The notes beneath the pieces were generated by a model that had not been told where the DNA came from, ran no database searches, and worked only from the letters and a program-made list of their open reading frames with translations. Made by a program: the position numbers and the translations under genes. From positions 1 to 8,680 of the forward strand of contig DAIQNX010000068.1 in the NCBI GenBank assembly GCA_036788195.1: a stretch of DNA of 8,680 bases, in the 5' to 3' direction. Shown here piece after piece: positions 6,559-8,680 of this stretch (the stretch's first letter is position 1; every line of letters begins with the position of its first letter). The stretch is from CALFXN01 sp937957815. Its GTDB lineage: Bacteria; Synergistota; Synergistia; Synergistales; Aminobacteriaceae.

Positions 6559-7784
6559 TCGCTCCGACCGCAATTCTCCGCATCGCGCGCAAATCGTTGC
6601 GGGCGAACAAGATGCGCTCTCTCCTGACCGCGCTCGGAATCATCATCGGCGTCGCGGCCGTGGTCGCGATGTTCGCGATCGGGACCGGCGCGAACAGGAA
6701 GGTGACGGAACAGATATCGAGCATGGGCAGCAATCTCCTGATCGTGCGTTCCGGCTCCAGGACGAGCGGCGGCCAGCGCATGGGCATGGGAGCCACGCCG
6801 TCGCTGACGTTCGCGGACGCCGAGGCGATCCAGAAGGAGTGTCCGGCCGTCATGCGCGCCGATCCGTCCGCGTCAGGCACCGTGCAGGTCGTATACGGGA
6901 ACATGAACTGGTCCACGCGTTCGGAAGGCACGGGCGGTGGAGTTCTCGAAATCCAGGACTGGCCCCTGAGCCAGGGACGCAACTTTTCGGACTCGGATGT
7001 CCGGAGCGCCGCGAAGGTTTGCATCCTGGGACAGACCGTCGTCACGAATCTCTTCGGGAACGAGGATCCTATCGGCAGGACGGTTCGCATCAAGAAGGTC
7101 CCGATGACCGTGATCGGCGTCCTCAAGAAGAAGGGCAACAACGCGATGGGAAGCGACCAGGACGATACGCTCCTGTTGCCGATAACGACGGCGCAGAAGC
7201 GGATCTTCGGATCGAAGTTCCAGGGACGCGTCAATATGATCCGCGTCAAGGCGGCGAGCGAAAACGAGATCAACGCCGCATCCGGGCAGATCACCGCGCT
7301 GCTCGAGCAGCGGCACAGGATCCGTTCGGAGGAGGACGCGGACTTCTCGGTGATGAACCTCACGGAAATCATGGAGGCCGCGAAGGCGTCCACTCGCGCG
7401 CTGTCGCTCCTGCTCGCGTCCGTAGCGTCGATCTCGCTCCTCGTCGGCGGCATCGGGATCATGAACATCATGCTCGTCTCCGTCACGGAACGGACGCGCG
7501 AGATCGGCATCCGGATGGCCGTGGGCGCGAAGACCGCGGACATCCTGCTGCAGTTTCTCTCCGAGGCCGTCATCCTCTCGCTTCTCGGCGGCGTCACGGG
7601 GATCGCGCTCGGCATCGGCGCCTCGTACCTGATCTCGCACTTCGCCGGATGGAGCGCCGTGATCTCGTCGTTCTCGATCGTCCTGGCATTCGGTTTCTCG
7701 GCGGCGATCGGAATCTTCTTCGGTTACTACCCCGCGTCGAAGGCCGCCGCGCTCGACCCCATCGAAGCGTTGCGGTACGAGTGA
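6555..7784 (+). CDS. MacB-type ABC transporter permease (MacB_PCD + FtsX domains)
   Basis: 409 residues with the standard type VII ABC layout. A first membrane helix (about 22-44, after KSLRANKMRSLLTALGIIIG) is followed by a large periplasmic domain (about 45-280, with FADAEAIQ, GRNFSDSDV, LFGNEDPIGRTVRI and a DQDDTLLLPI segment). Three C-terminal membrane helices follow (about 284-308, 336-360, 370-392). The cytoplasmic coupling region TERTREIGIRMAVGAK (311-326) and the terminal PASKAAALDPIEALRYE are near-diagnostic of MacB/FtsX permeases. It forms the inner-membrane dimer that, with the ATPase, adaptor and channel upstream, should pump a substrate from the periplasm outwards. The substrate is unknown: MacAB relatives move macrolides, lipopeptides, haem precursors or siderophores. 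The start overlaps the ATPase stop and has AAGGAGG (6538-6544) ten bases upstream. No clear terminator follows, only T-rich sequence. Confidence 0.95.
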   Translation: MIAPTAILRIARKSLRANKMRSLLTALGIIIGVAAVVAMFAIGTGANRKVTEQISSMGSNLLIVRSGSRTSGGQRMGMGATPSLTFADAEAIQKECPAVMRADPSASGTVQVVYGNMNWSTRSEGTGGGVLEIQDWPLSQGRNFSDSDVRSAAKVCILGQTVVTNLFGNEDPIGRTVRIKKVPMTVIGVLKKKGNNAMGSDQDDTLLLPITTAQKRIFGSKFQGRVNMIRVKAASENEINAASGQITALLEQRHRIRSEEDADFSVMNLTEIMEAAKASTRALSLLLASVASISLLVGGIGIMNIMLVSVTERTREIGIRMAVGAKTADILLQFLSEAVILSLLGGVTGIALGIGASYLISHFAGWSAVISSFSIVLAFGFSAAIGIFFGYYPASKAAALDPIEALRYE

Positions 7785-7854
7785 AACGAGTGGACAAAGA
7801 TTCCAGGTTCCGTCCGTCGCCTTTCTTTTTCGCATTTTTTTCACATATATGGAG

Positions 7855-7885
7855 TATGATGGTGCGGGTACACTTCAGAAGGAGG
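7855..7885 (+). promoter_or_regulatory. Candidate -10 and ribosome binding site for the acetyltransferase gene
   Basis: TATGAT (7855-7860) is a five-of-six -10 box lying behind an A/T-rich stretch (7821-7850) unlike the surrounding GC-rich DNA. A consensus -35 is lacking: TTCGCA at 7829-7834 would need a 20-base spacer. AAGGAGG at 7879-7885, eight bases before the ATG at 7894, is a near-ideal Shine-Dalgarno site and decides that start. The T-rich stretch may also serve as a weak end signal for the efflux operon, but I see no stable stem in front of it. Confidence 0.5.
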
Positions 7886-7893
7886 ACACTATC

Positions 7894-8680
7894 ATGCGAT
7901 TCGCATCTCAAGGCAGCGTCACCGTCGATCCCATGACCCCGAGAGACCTCGACCTCGCCATCGAATGGGCGGCTCGCGAGGGCTGGAACCCTGGGCTGGA
8001 CGACGCCGCATGCTTCTATCCCGCAGACCCGGAGGGCTTTCTCATCGCCTACTCCGGCAAGACGCCGGTCGGAACGATTTCGGCCGTCCGGTACGGCGAG
8101 GATTTCGGTTTCATCGGCCTCTACCTCGTCACGCCGGACAGGCGGGGACGCCAGATCGGGCTCGTCCTCGCGGACAAGGCGCTCCGCCACCTCGCCGGCC
8201 GGTGTATCGGGCTCGACGGCGTGGAGCAGAAGGTTCGCAACTATGCCGCGCAGGGGTTCAGACTCGCGTGGCGCAACGTCCGCTACAAGGGAACGGCCGC
8301 ACCGCAGGACACGCGCGACGCGCACGTCGTTTCCGTCACGCCGGAGCTCCTGCCGGAAATCGAGGCGTACGACCGGTTGTGCTTTCCCGCTCCGAGGAGC
8401 GACTTCCTTGCGGCGTGGACGTCCGCACCGCACGCGACGACGCTCGCGTGGCGCGACGACGCCATTCGCGGCTACGGCACGATCCGGCAGTGCCGGGAGG
8501 GCTACAAGGTCGGGCCGCTCTTCGCCGATACCCCCGATGTCGCGTGGGAGCTGTTCAACGCGCTCGGCGCGTCCGTTCCGGCCGGAGAGGCGGTCTTCCT
8601 CGACGTCCCGGAGCCGCATGCGGTCGCGACGGCGCTCGCGAAGGAACACGCCATGACGCCGGTCTTCGCCACGGCGCGGA
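7894..8680 (+). CDS. Two-domain GNAT family N-acetyltransferase (3' end beyond window)
   Basis: 262 residues are visible and the frame is still open at the right edge; the family is usually about 280-290 residues, so little is missing. The N-terminal GNAT domain (about 8-130) shows MTPRDLDLAIEWAAREGWNPG, the central strands TPVGTISAVRYG and FIGLYLVTPDRRG, and the acetyl-CoA-binding RGRQIGLVL (84-92). The C-terminal domain (about 145-262) reads AIRGYGTIRQCREGYKVGPL, then AVFLDVPEP, then the start of the final FATAR motif. This matches the Acetyltransf_18 type domain found behind GNAT domains in YitH-like proteins. It presumably transfers an acetyl group from acetyl-CoA to an amine of a small molecule; the substrate is not predictable. 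It has its own ribosome site and promoter candidate and lies 109 bases after the efflux operon, so it is probably a separate unit. Confidence 0.88.
   Translation, partial: MRFASQGSVTVDPMTPRDLDLAIEWAAREGWNPGLDDAACFYPADPEGFLIAYSGKTPVGTISAVRYGEDFGFIGLYLVTPDRRGRQIGLVLADKALRHLAGRCIGLDGVEQKVRNYAAQGFRLAWRNVRYKGTAAPQDTRDAHVVSVTPELLPEIEAYDRLCFPAPRSDFLAAWTSAPHATTLAWRDDAIRGYGTIRQCREGYKVGPLFADTPDVAWELFNALGASVPAGEAVFLDVPEPHAVATALAKEHAMTPVFATAR

Noticed and set aside
7785..7893. Possible intrinsic terminator after the permease gene
   Set aside because: There are T-runs, but the only stems found (such as GGAC with GTCC) are four base pairs with large loops, too weak to call.
7594..8649. Long minus-strand open frame opposite the acetyltransferase
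   Set aside because: The plus-strand frame from 7894 carries GNAT and Acetyltransf_18 motifs and a strong ribosome site; the minus-strand translation is low-complexity Arg/Glu/Val.
1..8680. tRNA, rRNA, CRISPR arrays, insertion sequences or attachment sites
   Set aside because: No cloverleaf, repeat-spacer pattern, transposase frame or terminal inverted repeats were seen by reading both strands; I could not run a dedicated search.

Overview
This window comes from a high-GC, G/C-ending-codon bacterial genome. It is most likely a Gram-negative (diderm), because it encodes a TolC-type outer-membrane channel together with a periplasmic adaptor and a MacB-type ABC exporter. Shine-Dalgarno sites are strong (GGAGG type). 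I cannot place the organism more precisely from sequence alone.

Layout. (1) Positions 2-1573, plus strand: the 3' part of a large two-domain hydrolase gene. Its visible N-terminal third is the C-terminal half of a choloylglycine hydrolase/penicillin V acylase-type Ntn amidase. This continues in frame into a complete DUF3089 alpha/beta-hydrolase domain. (2) Positions 1599-1627: a terminator hairpin between convergent genes, with its U-tract on the minus strand. (3) Positions 1664-2248, minus strand: a small polytopic membrane protein of unknown function with its own promoter candidate and a very good ribosome site. (4) Positions 2422-2646, minus strand: a relic that looks like the last ~70 residues of a class I SAM-dependent methyltransferase, with no start or N-terminal part. 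(5) Positions 2647-3114, minus strand: an uncharacterised ~155-residue soluble protein. It is divergent from the efflux operon and has a TATACT -10 box inside an imperfect inverted repeat. (6) Positions 3315-7784, plus strand: a tight four-gene operon for a tripartite efflux system: TolC-like channel, MacA-like adaptor, stand-alone MacB-type ATPase and stand-alone MacB/FtsX-type permease. Three of its four genes start at or within a few bases of the preceding stop (ATGA overlaps twice). (7) Positions 7894 to the right edge, plus strand: a two-domain GNAT acetyltransferase, cut by the window end.

How the genes work together. The four efflux products should assemble into one envelope-spanning pump. 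The permease and ATPase dimer sits in the inner membrane, the adaptor bridges the periplasm, and the TolC trimer forms the outer-membrane duct. The substrate cannot be read from sequence. The other genes are separate transcription units with no visible functional link to the pump. The most unusual object is the Ntn-amidase/DUF3089 fusion at the left edge. Second is the methyltransferase tail lying in frame directly behind an unrelated gene.
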